Assembly (NCBI GenBank): GCA_963580455.1
Contig: OY756958.1
Coordinates: 19,542,501 to 19,606,500, forward strand
Source of the DNA: Euonymus europaeus
Lineage: Eukaryota > Streptophyta > Magnoliopsida > Celastrales > Celastraceae
Length of the DNA stretch: 64,000 nt
Reading direction: 5' to 3'
This document shows positions 47,026 through 59,212 of this stretch, in pieces (the stretch's first letter is position 1; the number at the start of each line of letters is the position of its first letter). A program made the position numbers and the translations under genes. Under the pieces are notes generated by a model, which worked only from the letters and a program-made list of their open reading frames with translations, did not search any database and was not told the DNA's origin.

Positions 47026-47221
47026 CGATATTGATCCAGCCCGTTATCTCGGACTCATGTTTCTATCCAAGAAATAATTCTTTGTTGTTGGATTAATCCA
47101 ACGGCAATGGCCAACCAAATGTTTTAATATTTTATATAATATTTTAATATTTTATATAACATTTTAATATTTTATTTTTCCTTTTACTTTCAATCTTTCA
47201 CTCTCCTCCTCTCTCATCTCC

Positions 47222-47812
47222 TCATTTCATCGATCCGAATAGCGAACAGCTCCTCATCTTCGTTGCGACTACATCTGCTGGTTTGCCAGTTTTGCATCTT
47301 CTAGTTTCTGGTTTCACGTCTGCTGGTTTACTGGTTTCGCATCTACAACTCCATCTTCCATCTACTATTCCGGATCCGTTTACTATTTCGGGCTCCTTTC
47401 TCTCTTGCAGAGGTAACTTTAGTTGTTTGTAGAGGTTTCCCTTTTCGTTTGTAGTGATTAGTCATGTCTTTGTATTTTGCTGGTTTCAGATCTTCTGGTT
47501 TCTCACTTACTGCTTTCAAAACCCCATCTGACATTGCTAGACCATGCTGCCAAATTAAAAAAAATACTTCAAAAAATATTCAATCACATTTGTTTCTCTT
47601 TTGTGTTTTGCGTGTTTGTGTGGTTACTTTCTTTGAAATTGAACTTGGTGAAATTTGTATTTAATAGTCATATGAAATGGCTTGAATTACTTTTATTTTG
47701 AACTTATTTTTTTACAGGGTATTGAATTGTTTTACTCTGTATGTATGCAATGGCTTGAATTAAATTTATTTTCAACTTGCTTTTTTGCAAGGTATTAGAA
47801 TTGTTTTTGATT
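47222..47812. other. MULE left interior, leader of transposase gene
   Basis: Non-coding, T-rich, with repeated CTGGTTT words (47278-47340, 47480-47510). It probably contains the transposase promoter and 5' leader. Confidence 0.4.
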
Positions 47813-50113
47813 ATGGATAATGAAATGAATTTTGTTCAACAAGGTGATTTGGGTTCCTCATCAAATCTGATACAAGAGTTTGTGCCTCAAGTAGCTCTCG
47901 AAAAAAATTCCAAGATTGGGACAGGAATTTGCATCAGTTCAGGAAGCTCAAATGTTTTACAATGACTATGCTAGGTTCGTTGATTTTAGTATTCGGACCA
48001 ATTCTTCAAAGAAAAATAAGTCAGATGAAATCATTCGAAAGGAATTTGTTTGCTACAAATAAGGGTTTCGAAAGTACTAGAAATCCACAGCTACTGGTGA
48101 GAGGAAAAGGCCAGAAATTAGAGGATGTTGTAATGCCAAATTCACAGTTGTAAAATCTAGTTCCAAGCAATGCTTTGTTGTTTCATAGTTTAATAAAGTT
48201 CACACTCACGTATTTGTAACACCAAAGAAAGTGCAAATGTTGAGATCTCATCGTTCCATTTCGAGTGCAAATAAGCCGTTGTCACAACAATTTTCAATGG
48301 CCAATGTTCTTATTCATCAGCAAATTAGTATATTTGAGCTTCAAGCTGGAGGTATGGAGAACATATGATGCATTGAAAATGATTTTTACAATGCTCGAAG
48401 GGATGAGATGAAGCAGTATGCAGGACAAGATGCTCAGTTGTTGCATGAATATTTTGAGGTTGAAAAAGGAAAAAAATCCTGAATTTTTTTTTCACATTCG
48501 AGATGGATATAGAAAAAAAATCAAACATTGTTTTTGGGTTGATGCTGAATGTAGGAGAGCTTATGATGCTTTTGGTGATGTTATTGTATTTGAAACGACT
48601 TATAACACAAATCGCTATGGCATGATATTTGCTCCATTTGTTGGCGTGAATCACCATGGCCAAACAACTCTTTTCGGGTATGCTTTCTTAAGTGACGAGA
48701 CAGCAGATACATTTTCATGGCTTCTACAACAGTTTTTGATAGCCATGCCAGCTGGAGCACCCAAAATGATTATCACTGACCAGGATTCTGCTATGACAAG
48801 AGCCATTGTTGATATTTTTCCAAGCACCATACACATGCTTTGTATGTGGCATATTCTTAGCAAATTCTCTGAAAAAATAGATGTCGTGAAATGGAAAGAA
48901 CATTATACGTTGTTTCAGTACTGCATATGGAATTCAGAAGATCCAGAACAATTTGAGTTTGCTTGGTTTCAGGTGGTTGAGATAAGTGGATTGATGGAAA
49001 ATGAGTGGTTGAAAGGGTTGTATGATATACGAAGCAAATGGATTCCTACTTATGTTAATTCCACATTTTCTGCGGGTTGAGTGCACACTTGTTACTCCAT
49101 ATTTTCCTTTTTAATACTAAATTTTATCTTGGTTGTTAATCATCTACAATTATTTTGTAGGCATGTCTAGTAGTCAACAAGCGGAAAGCTATCATGCATT
49201 TTTCAAGCATTATGTCTCAAAGAAAAATAGTTTGATGGATTTTGTGGTTCAATTTGGGAGGGCATTGAAACATCAACGTCATCAAGAGTTATTTCTTGAC
49301 CACAAGGACATTGATGAGCAACCTATTATGAAGACTATGTGTCCAATAGAGAAGAAGATGAGTGAAATATACACCCACAATATCTTTTACAAAATTCAAG
49401 ATGAGTTGTACAAGAGCTTGGCTTATGAAGTGGATTTGGTCCAAGAAGTAGGAGATATGTGCATGTATAATGTGAACAGGACTGAAATAAGTGAGGGACG
49501 ACTTTGAAAGGTAGTGGAAGATAAGTCGATTGATTATATGAGTTGCAGTTGTAAAAAATTTAAAGCTTCTGGAATTCTTTGTCGTCATATTTTCACTGCA
49601 TTTACTAAGAGAAAATTACAGCAGCCATTGTTTAGTATATGTGTATTACGTAAATGGACAAAGTCCGCTAAGTCTTCAAGTTCATCTATTTTTTTGGTGA
49701 AAGGTGGTCATGATGCTTCTCTTATTGAAGATGAGAACGTGCTAAGAGGACTCGTATCAAATATACTTGATAATGCTTGTCTAAATTGGGACACATTTGA
49801 GTTAGTAAAGGAGACATTTGAGTCTCTCAACGAGAGACTAAAGGTTTTGGTGTTGACTTCAAAAGATGAAACTCAATCTCAACCTGGTGTTTGTCTTTCA
49901 AAACCTACCTATTATGATCCGGAGCAAGTTAGGGCGAAAGGTTGCGGGAAGAGATTGGAAGGTGGGAAAGAAATTGCCACACAAAAAAATAGACGATGTC
50001 ATGGGTATGGACTGACGGGGCAATCACATGACAAACCAAAATTGTCAAGCATTGAACAATTCTTAAGTTTGTGTGTATGCTACTGCATGCTATTTGGAGT
50101 GTCATTTTGCTAA
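47813..50113 (+). pseudogene. FAR1/FHY3-like MULE transposase, degenerate
   Basis: Starts MDNEMNFVQQGDLGSSSN (47813). After a frame change the FAR1 DNA-binding domain appears (FASVQEAQMFYNDYARF, 47920-47980; RKEFVCYK; CNAKFTVVKSSSKQ; VHTHVFVTPKKVQMLRSHRS), with stops at about 48060-48180. The MULE catalytic domain is open at 48418-49074 (WVDAECRRAYDAFGDVIVFE, ITDQDSAMTRAIVDIFP, LCMWHI). A GT-AG intron (49075-49161) leads to SSQQAESYHAFFKHYVSKK. A stop near 49505 is followed by the SWIM zinc finger (CSCKKFKASGILCRHIF, 49545-49595). The C-terminus has a CHGYGLTGQSHDKPKL stretch, a decayed zinc knuckle. It mobilises MULE DNA in the living family. Relatives were domesticated as light-signalling factors, but the breaks argue against a host function here. 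Confidence 0.85.
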
Positions 50114-50158
50114 TGTTTGAGGCTAATATTGTGTTAATGTTATGGACCTCTTGGTAAT

Positions 50159-50285
50159 GTTTGTATGTGATTTGTTGTTGACATATCTGCACTATATATA
50201 TGAGTAAGAGATGTTGTTGATTTGTATGTGATTTGTTCCTGACATTTCTGCACTATATATATGAGTAAGAGATGCTTTTGTTGAT
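50159..50285. repeat. 61-bp tandem duplication downstream of transposase
   Basis: TTTGTATGTGATTTGTT...CACTATATATATGAGTAAGAGATG occurs at about 50160 and again at about 50221, with two small differences and a third partial GATTTGTTGTTGA word following. Confidence 0.85.
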
Positions 50286-50289
50286 TTGT

Positions 50290-51280
50290 GATTTGTTGTT
50301 GATACAGAGTCAGAGCGGAAAGAGTCTCCCTAGCCGAATAAAAGAAATGAATTTTACGGGGGGAATGAAAATAGAACCTATCTGCACGATGTAACAACAA
50401 ACGCCCTTCTAGGAACAACAATACACATTACTTTGTAGTGATGAATTGTGAACTACACAAAAGAAAGTACAAGTAGAGTAATATTGTCATGGTTCTTCAT
50501 AGGTATCAGTTGATATTACAGACTACAAAAATTGTCGGAAGTATGTGTAGCAGATTCATTGGACATATCTTTGCATTACACAAACAACGATAAAAAAAAA
50601 CACGGTTGTAAAGAAATCACAACAGATTTAATGAAATAAAACAAGAACAATTCTCATTTATAATTTCCAAAATTTGAGTTCAAGAACTCTTCTTTGGAAG
50701 CATTGTAAACTCAATATACAAGTGTAATGCTCAATATACATTCTTCCCAACCAGCCAAACTCAATATAAAATATACAATACACCAACAACACTTCACCAC
50801 TGGATTCAAGAACTTGAATTCCATAATTTAAAAAAACATACAGAAATCTAAATTTGGACTAGTGGTAACCCTCTCGGTATCGAGCTACAATCCCATATCC
50901 ATCAATTATGGTCTTCTCAAAGTGAATCTCATACACAGATTTAGAGGGCCATGCTTGCTATAAGAATTCCTGAAATTGAAATTGATTCTGACTAAAAAAT
51001 TCCACCAACACAAAAGATTAGTGATAGCATTAGAACATACCCAAATAAGAATTTTGAATTTCCCTTTTCTTCTCTGACGAAACCGAGTGTCCATGTCTTC
51101 TCTCACTCAACACATTGTGGACGACAATTTAGATGGAGATGGGTCGCAACAATGAAAATTCAGTCCAAAATGGAGATGAGGAGCGATGTCCGATCGAGAT
51201 TCAACTAGACGAATGTCGATCTGGGTCGCAACATGGAAGATCTAGTCCATAGCGAAGTTGCGATTCAGATGGACGGAATC
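50290..51280. other. MULE right interior
   Basis: No coding region is recognised. 51120-51280 is GC-richer, with a duplicated GGGTCGCAACA word (51140, 51222). Confidence 0.4.
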
Positions 51281-51468
51281 AAGGAGATGAGAGAGGAGGA
51301 GAGTGAGAGATTGAAAGTAAAAGGAAAAATAAAATATTAAAATATTTGGCTGGCCATTGCCGTTGGATTAATCCAACAGCAAAGAATTATTTCCCGGACA
51401 GAAACATGAGTTTGGGATACCGAGCTAGATCAATTCGCTATATATATATATATATCATATATTTATAT

Positions 51469-51563
51469 ATGTTTCATAGTCCTAAACATAAAACGGGTAA
51501 ACCCTAAACCTTCCTAGAGGACCTAAACCCTAGTCCCTAAACTATATATGTATTAGATAGCCA
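51469..51563 (+). repeat. Direct repeat A, right copy
   Basis: Same-orientation partner of 46863-46973, located about 30 bases outside the right MULE end. Confidence 0.9.
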
Positions 51564-52101
51564 TATTATTACACATACAACTATAATACATTAATACTAT
51601 AATATATGTCTATATTATGTACTATATATTTATACTATACATTACACAACTACAACTAACATAGTAACATAGTAACACAAGTACAATAGACAATAGTACA
51701 CATTACTAATCAGTAATTACACATATAACTATAATAGTATGATATTATTGTATATGTATTATATAACCATTAATGATTAAACCATACTACTACTACTACA
51801 CAACTTTTATATAAATATCTTAAATATGTTAACAATTAATAGATAAAATAAATAAATAAATATTCAATAATATTGATGTATTTATATGTTTATTTGTATA
51901 AATAAATATATATATGATAAAATATTTATATATATATATATATATTATTTTCAGGTCGAGTTCGGGGCCGGGTATGGCATTACCATACCCACCCCGACCC
52001 CGAAAAGTGAGGAACCCGAACCCGAAAATTCGGGTCCCCCACTCGAATTTTCGGGTCAGGTCCTCAGACCCGAGGGGACTTTTGGCATCCCTAATATAAA
52101 C

Positions 52102-54340
52102 TTTGCCACATCCACTTTCATCCTAGTCCACTAAAATTGTCGACGCAAGTCTTGATACATTTTATTCCAACTTGGATGAAAAGCAAACCTAGAGTAGTGA
52201 GCATCTTTCAAAATATCATCACATAGACCTTTCTCCATCAACACCACTAACCTGCCCTTATGTTAGACACCACCATCGGCACCCCGTAATAAACCCTCAC
52301 GAGGTGTGATACAAGACTCATATTTTGCCTAAGCATCATTTGTGGTCTAGAAACTAGACTACACAATCTAATTCTGCCCTCACTATATGTCGATTGTAAT
52401 TTGAAGTCGTCCACAGCCTCTAAGATGCTCAACTCCCAAAGAACTAAATTAGCCACTTGAATCTTCCTACTCAAGGCGTCGACAACCGCATTGGCCTTTC
52501 CTAGACGATACTGAAGTGTGAAGTCATAGTCTTGAAGATACTCGACCCACCAGTGTTGTCCCTAGTTTAACTCTTTTTGTGTGAAGAGATACTTGGAGCT
52601 CTTTTGATCAGAGAACACCTAAAATTTCTCCACACAAATAGTACCTCCAATGTTTCATCGAAAATGCAACTGCCACTAACTCCAAATCATGTACTGAATA
52701 ATTTTTTTTGTGCGATCATAACAACCGTGAAGCGTACTTGATCACCTTGTTCTGGTGCATCAACACACAGCCCAAACCAGAACTTGACGCATCACAATAG
52801 ATTGGTAACCATACTCCGTCTTCAAAATGATCAATACTGGAGCGATGGTAAGTCTCAACTTCTGTTAGAAAGCTTTTTTACAACCTTCACTCCAAACAAA
52901 TGTCACCTTCTTTTGTAGCAACTATGTCAAAGGTGATTCTATACGAGAAAATCATGTAATGAATCTTTGGTAATAGTAGGCTAACCCAAGAAAACTTATA
53001 ATATCATCCACATTCTTTGGTTGTTGCCAATTAGACACGGTTCAATCTAAGAAGAATCAACTGGCACACCCTCCTTTGATATGACATGGTTGAGAAACTT
53101 GACTTTGTTCGCCCAAAACTCACACTTACTCAACTTGTTGTAGTGTTTTCAAAACAATGTGCAAGTGCTCTTCATGTTCTCCTTTCGTAGCCGAATAGAT
53201 CAATATGTCATCAATGAAAACAATGACCAATTGATCCAAGTATGGTCAAAAAACATGATTCATAAGTCCCATAAATGCTATTGGGGCATTAGTTAACCCT
53301 AACAACACCACTAAAAACTCAAAATGTCATTTCGTGATCAGAATGCTATTTTGGTATGTCTTTATCACGGATTCTCAACTGATGGTACCCCAACCTCAAA
53401 TTAATCTTTGAAAAGAAGTGAGCACCTCTCAACTGATCAAAAAGATCATTGATTCTTGGTAAAGGATCCATGTTCTTCCCTGTAACATTGTTCAACTAAA
53501 CATAGTTGATACACATTCTTAAGGACCTATCTTTCTTCTTCACAAACAATGTCGGTGCTCCCCATGGTGACACACTAGACCTGATAACGCCTTTACTTTC
53601 AAGTTCTTCTAGTTGGTCCTTTAGCTCCTTCAATATGCTCGTGCCATCCGATGTGGAGGAGTCAAAATTGGGTTGGTACCGGTATAAAGATCAATGGCGA
53701 AATCAATCTCCCTTTTGAGTTGGTAAACCTGGTAAGTCTTCAAGAAATACATTCAAAAACTTTTCAATAATTGGGAAACGATTAACCATCTCCCCATCAA
53801 CATAGGAAATTTGTAAACTAACCACATGACAATCTTTGTAATCCATGTTGGTCAAGAAATGAGGACAAGGTACCCCTCTTGCTCCGTGGAGTTTGAAGGT
53901 AATAGCCTAGGGCATTCGTAAGAAATGTTTTCTCTTAAAACATATTTTAGAATGGCTCGATGTTTGGTCAACCAATCCATACCTAAAATCACATCAAAGT
54001 CTCCAAACTTCAACACAACCAAATCAACTCGAAGTTCATAATCTCCGAATCGAAGAATGCAGTCTTTACAAACTAGATTGACCTTCAAACTTTTCCCTAA
54101 TGGAGAATCTACTATCATTGTTCTACCCAAAGATGTGGTTTTCAACCCCAAGGCCAAAACAAACTTTTTAGATATGAAAGAATCTGTGGCACCCGAATCA
54201 AAAAGAATTTGTACCATAGAACTGAATAAAGGAAACGCATCCCCTATGAAGTTGGGCTCTGTCTGTGCATCTTGATGGCCTTGTGGTGACTCTTCTTCAC
54301 ATGAGACACCATATACGAAACATGTCTCTACAATGAAACA
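52102..54340 (-). pseudogene. Gypsy pol: protease, reverse transcriptase, RNase H, integrase start
   Basis: Minus strand. The protease is open at 54217-53852 (LFDSGATDSFISKKFVLALG, LGMDWLTKHRA). Reverse transcriptase follows at 53720-53150 in broken frames (GLTNAPIAFMGLMNHVF, then a decayed YxDD region). RNase H is near 52830-52560 (YCDASSSGLGCVLMHQNK, DLELVAVAFSMKHWRYYL). A linker (ALSRKIQVANLVL-like, 52475-52440) and the integrase zinc-finger region (MYQDLRRQF near 52140) follow. The reading order then continues at 40540-39850. Heavily decayed: many stops and frameshifts. No LTRs were found for it. Confidence 0.85.
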
Positions 54341-56360
54341 TCATATCTTATCCCAAGGGTAGAATTTTTAATTAAAAGGGGACGAACACCATAAATTTTA
54401 TGTAGATTTCAGACAATAATTAATGTCTTTTTATAAAAGGACTGAAAAGCACATATTTATAAAAGCATATTTATTTATAATCGATGTCGAGAAGTGTAAT
54501 TAACGCATGTTGTTATATTTAACAAGAATAGCGATATATTTAAGCATCCCTTAAAAACATCAGATAAGACTCAATTTAATTTCTCGGACATTGACGCCGC
54601 AAATTATCTTGTGGTTGACGGCTAACTAATAGAAACTCAATTTAGTGCTCTTTCCGATCTTATGTTAAAAAGTGAAGAATTTGCAAAAGAATAAAAGAAA
54701 ACAAGCTAAAAAAAATCAAGAGAATAATTGTAGGCATTAACCTGAAATTATCAATTTTTGGTTGTAAAAGCGGAGCCTCCAGATCGTAAGGCATGCTCAT
54801 CTCTCCTACAAAGCAACAAAAATGCGACTTAAAATAGTGAACAGTTCTAGGAGAAAATTCGGGTTTTGTAAATTTTTGTCAATAATTAGTGACAGGATAA
54901 ATTTGTCACTAAAAAGTCAAAAAATTACTGACGAAATTTATTAGCGAGTGAAATATCCATCGCTAAAAGTAAAAATTCAAAGCTTTTGGGATGAAAATAT
55001 TTGGATTTTCTGTCGCTAAAAGAAATATTGTCACAGAATAATATTCCGTCACTAAATTCAAGCCCTAAAAAAAAATAGGGTGCATCTATATGCACATAGT
55101 TTTTTCTAAGTGTACATTAAAGTACAATACGTCAGATTTTTATCACTACAAGGCAGGCATGCGTGATTACGGTAACAGTGCTCGTCAGACTTTGACCGCT
55201 GATGTTTCAGATTTTTACCTTTTTTTCCTTTTATCTGATTTTTATTTACCCTTAGAAATGCCAAAAATCAATTCAGAAAGACTTTTCTCACGCGCTGTGT
55301 TTCCACGTATCTTCCACTCAAGTGGGTATTTGGTTTTGTTTCTATTTCACCCCGACGTGCGTATTTTGTTTTCTTTGATTTTTGGGAAGTAAAATTCTGA
55401 TTTTTAAAAAAGTTTCCCCCAAAATTTACAGCTTCTAGAAGAAAATCTTCTAGGGGCTGCGGCTTGTATTCCTAGATTATTACAATTTTCGATAATAATA
55501 GTGTAGAAGTATTTTTTTTTTTTCGATTAATGTTACATACACAATTATAATTCTCATTTTATGCTCAACCACTATCAGGATCCGAATTCACTGGAGGCAC
55601 AACTATAAAACGGGATCCAAGCGGTAGACATGTCGGTCACTTGGTCGACTCCATGAAGAAAGCTCAAGAACCTTGAATTTTTGTTTCTTATGATCCTAGT
55701 GTATTCAAATTTTTTGATTCATGCATAAATATATTTTAAATAATTTCACTATGGACTGAATTTTATTAGGGGCCTTGTACAATTTTTTTTAGGCTGCATG
55801 ATACATTTTATCCCATATTTATAAGATATTTTTCATAATTTCATTGGGTCTCGTGCCCCTAGTAAATCATTTCATTCGTGCCCTCAATTATTGTGACATG
55901 TGAAATATATTATTGATTATAAACACAAATAAGATTCACTTAACATCTAACATTTCATACCAATTTTAGATTAAATTGAAATCATAAATTAGGGTTATCA
56001 AATATTTTTCATAACAAATAATAAATAAAAACTTATAACAAAATTGCTTATTCAAATAATATTAACGTTCTTGTTAAGAATCTCACATCGAAAAGATGTG
56101 AAATACTAGCCTGACTCACTGGGGAAAAAAAATGGAGGACACTATATTAGGTTATATTACAATACTGTTGTAATTTCTTAGGTTTCGGATACGCACATAG
56201 AAAGAAATAAAAACATTTTTTAAAAAAATATAGAAGAAAAAGCTAATACAAAAAGAAATGAAGAAAATCCAGCTTTAGTGTGGGCCCACGCGGAAGAATG
56301 ACATTTTTGGAAAGGAAACCTTCAGACAGACTTAGTCGATTCAAAATTTATAACTATTTC
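54341..56360. other. Non-coding spacer with GTCGCTAAAA-type repeats
   Basis: No gene is seen. 54885-55070 carries alternating GTCACTAAAA / AGCGACAGAA-type words in both orientations, a pattern common in plant foldback or CACTA subterminal repeats; the element is not defined. A 100-codon plus-strand frame at 55090-55392 has no recognisable feature. Confidence 0.4.
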
Positions 56361-56361
56361 T

Positions 56362-56576
56362 AGTCAAATTAATGTGATAAGACAAGTCAAATCATTGTGT
56401 ATATTTAGTAAAGAAAATTGTGTATTTAGCCATTGCCAAAAAAATGACTTTTTCTAATAGTGAGTGGTCTATTTCTCAAAAAAAAAAAAAAACAGAGAGA
56501 GAGTAGTGAGTGGTCTACATTATTTATTTGACCAAATTGGTCACCATTCATAAATTTATTGTGACTCAGCAGTCAA
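56362..56576. promoter_or_regulatory. Four W-box-type sites upstream of receptor kinase
   Basis: TTGAC(C/T) occurs at 56362-56367 (-), 56385-56390 (-), 56528-56533 (+) and 56571-56576 (-), 250-470 bp before the ATG. W-boxes bind WRKY factors, often at defence genes. No functional claim can be made from sequence alone. Confidence 0.35.
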
Positions 56577-56831
56577 TGATTAGTATATGTCAGTTGAGCT
56601 ATGCTTTATTCAAAGGAAAATACAATGAATGTAAAGAGCCATACCCACCAGCCGGAGGCCGCCTTGAAGTTTCATAGAAATTAGAATAGTCAAGCAACGC
56701 GTATAAAGAACGCTTGAAAAGTAAAAGTACGTTGAAAATGAATTGCAGCAGAGCATGCCTTGCCCAACCTTACATATATCAGTCCTCTTCAAGACCTTAA
56801 CTATCTCAGCATTCAAGTCTCTTTCAAGACA

Positions 56832-59212
56832 ATGAAGGTTCCAGTCCAGTTTGCGATTCCCATTATCTTGCTACTATGGATGACCAAAACATGGACAGTA
56901 TCAGCATCGCTCGCAATGCCTGGATGCCAAGAGAGGTGTGGAGATGTTCCTATTCCCTATCCATTCGGGATCGGAGGTAATTGTTTCATGGATGTGGGAT
57001 TAGAGGTTACTTGCAACGTCTCATTTAATCCTCCAAAGCCTTTTATAAAGAGCATCAACATGGAACTAGTCCAAGTATCAGTAGATAGTGGCGTAGTCCG
57101 CGTCATGAGTCCAGTGGTACTTTCATCAAACTGTCCCAACACATCGTCGTCGTCGTCGGGTTCACAGAGTGTTATCGACCTTTCGAACAGCTCGTTTGTG
57201 TTCTCTGAGAGGTACAACAGATTCACAGTCTCAGGTTGTAGCAGCTTTGCAACCATATCTCAAAATGGTACAACAGTTGGGGGATGCATGTCGATTTGCG
57301 ACGAAAAATCAAACAACGTTACCGGATGCTATGGGATCAATTGTTGTCAAACTACCATTCCTCCCAATCTCTATTCGTTGAACATGTCGATGACAAACAT
57401 TAATTCCAGCGTCGGATGCACGTCTGCGTCTGTGCTTGAACTCGACTGGTCAAAATATTCATCCATAAAATCTCTCGATGAGGTGAGTCATATGAAGCAT
57501 GTTCCTGCTGTGCTAGAGTGGGGGAGAAATAATGGAATTTGTAGCTTGCGGAAACGTTCCGATATCTTCTGTAGCAGCTTCGGTGTTTGCTGGGGATCTC
57601 TTGGTCACGATTCCTTGTGTGTATGCATTCCTTCGAGCGTAACCAGCATCACTTACGTCAGCGACGAATGTTATGGTACTTATTTATATTCTATCACTTG
57701 TAAATTTTAGTATTCTAACAAAGATGAGTAATCTATGTTCCAGTGTTTCAGTGACACAATTTTTTGCGGATTGACAGATGGGAGCAAATGCTACGAACCA
57801 GCTGACAGCGTTTGTTATTTGTATAGCATTTATAAGCATGGAAGCCAGAATTATACTTGTCCTGCAGGCTATGTGAATCATATAGACGGATGTCACCAGC
57901 GCCACATTGTAGATCCAGTTTCGAGAATAAGTTTTTTTCCGGCTCTTCTAACTGGTAATCTTATCATTCTTATTTCGACGATTTCGACTAGCTATCTGAA
58001 GTTCATTTGAACTCAACCATTATTTCTTGGTTATAAGCAGGATGCTTGGCAGGGTTTGTGATATTAGTTCTACTTATAAAATCATGGAAAGGAGTGAAAA
58101 GAAGGCAGAAGAAAAAACTGAAGGAGAAGTACTTTAAAAGAAACGGTGGTTTGTTGATGGAACAACAATTATCATCAAATGAAGGTAATATTGAGAGAGT
58201 TAAATTGCTTACTTCGAAAGACTTGGAAAAGGCAACGGATAACTATAACGAGAATCGGATTCTTGGTCAAGGAGGACAAGGAACAGTTTACAAAGGAATG
58301 TTGAGAGATGGAAGAATCGTGGCGATTAAGAAGTCGAAAAGGGTGGACGAAGATGAACTCCAGCAATTCATCAATGAGGTGATTATTTTATCACAGATCA
58401 ATCATAGAAATGTGGTTAAATTACTCGGATGCTGTTTGGAGACCGAGGTTCCTCTGCTAGTTTACGAGTTCATTCCTAATGGAACATTATTTCAAGTACT
58501 TCATCATCAAACTGAGGAGGATTTTCCGCTAACATGGGAAATGCGCTTACGAATTGCTACAGAAGTTGCAAGTGCATTGTCCTACTTGCATTCATCAGCT
58601 TCGATTCCCATTTATCATCGCGACATCAAGTCTGCGAATATACTTCTGGACGAGAAATATAGAGCCAAAGTGTCTGATTTTGGGACTTCGAGATCAATAA
58701 CAGTTGATCAGACTCACTTGACAACTCGAGTATTGGGAACCTTCGGATACTTAGACCCCGAGTATTTCCAATCGAGCCAGTTTACTGATAAGAGTGATGT
58801 TTATAGCTTTGGAGTAGTACTTGTTGAGCTCTTAACCGGAAAGAAACCCATCTCTTCCTCCCAATCCGAGGACGCTAGAAGTTTAGCCACACATTTCTTG
58901 TTTTTAATGGATAAAAATCGTTTGTTAGAGATCATCGATTCCCGAGTGGCAAAGGAAAGCAGGAAAGAAGATATCATGATTATGGCTAATCTTGCAAGAA
59001 GATGCCTGAACTTGGACGGAAAGAAACGACCGACAATGAGAGAAGTAACGGCTGAATTAGAGGGGATAAGGGTGTCACAAGGAGCTGCATTCTCTTATGC
59101 AGTTGATCAAAGCTATGAAGAGGATGACTATGGTGAGATGAATAGGCCTAATTTGTATACTTCTTCATCTTCTGGTACTAGTTCGAAAAGCGATACCATC
59201 AGACTGCTATAG
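56832..59212 (+). CDS. Wall-associated-kinase-like receptor kinase (WAKL)
   Basis: A plasma-membrane receptor that binds wall pectin fragments outside and signals by Ser/Thr phosphorylation inside (family knowledge). Three exons: 56832-57675, 57778-57954, 58041-59212 (TAG), GT-AG, phases 1 and 1, 730 aa. The ATG at 56832 is chosen because a signal peptide follows at once ([16 protein letters not shown]). The GUB_WAK domain opens with [20 protein letters not shown] and contains a CYGINCC block. A cysteine-poor EGF-like remnant follows ([26 protein letters not shown]). The transmembrane span is about residues 333-355 ([16 protein letters not shown]). The kinase has all core motifs: [30 protein letters not shown] (an RD kinase), [18 protein letters not shown]. 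No breaks were seen; it appears functional. Confidence 0.94.

Larger units (their letters stand above)
47026..51437 (+). mobile_element. Mutator-like element (MULE) with long terminal inverted repeats
   Basis: Left 47026-47222 and right 51281-51437 are inverted copies. Shared words include GTTGGATTAATCCAACGGCA, AATAATTCTTTG and ACTTTCAATCTYTCACTC. The left arm has an extra duplicated ATATTTTAATATTTTAT stretch. Long inverted repeats plus a FAR1-type MULE transposase inside identify it. Target duplication cannot be read because both flanks are TATATATA runs. It is inserted between the two A repeats of the hAT element. Confidence 0.9.
40549..52093 (+). mobile_element. hAT-like element split by nested LINE and Mutator insertions
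   Basis: Left end TAGGGTTGGTAATAGGG and right end (reverse complement) TAGGGATGCCAAAAGTCCCC, each followed by a C/G-rich CCCGCCCC / CCCGACCC block, a known style of plant hAT termini. ATAGAAAC (40541-40548) and ATATAAAC (52094-52101) flank it, 7/8 identical. Removing the block puts two gypsy integrase parts next to each other. Without the LINE and the MULE the element would be roughly 2.2 kb. It shows no transposase of its own. Remaining unique parts are 40549-40802, 45738-47025 and 51438-52093. Strand is arbitrary. Confidence 0.75.

Noticed and set aside
55090..55392. 100-codon plus-strand frame
   Set aside because: Low-complexity, Phe/Leu-rich composition as expected from AT-rich non-coding DNA; no features.
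56760..56831. Upstream extension of the WAKL frame (reads MPNLTYISPL from a TTG)
   Set aside because: It begins with TTG and would place 24 residues before an obvious signal peptide starting at the ATG at 56832.
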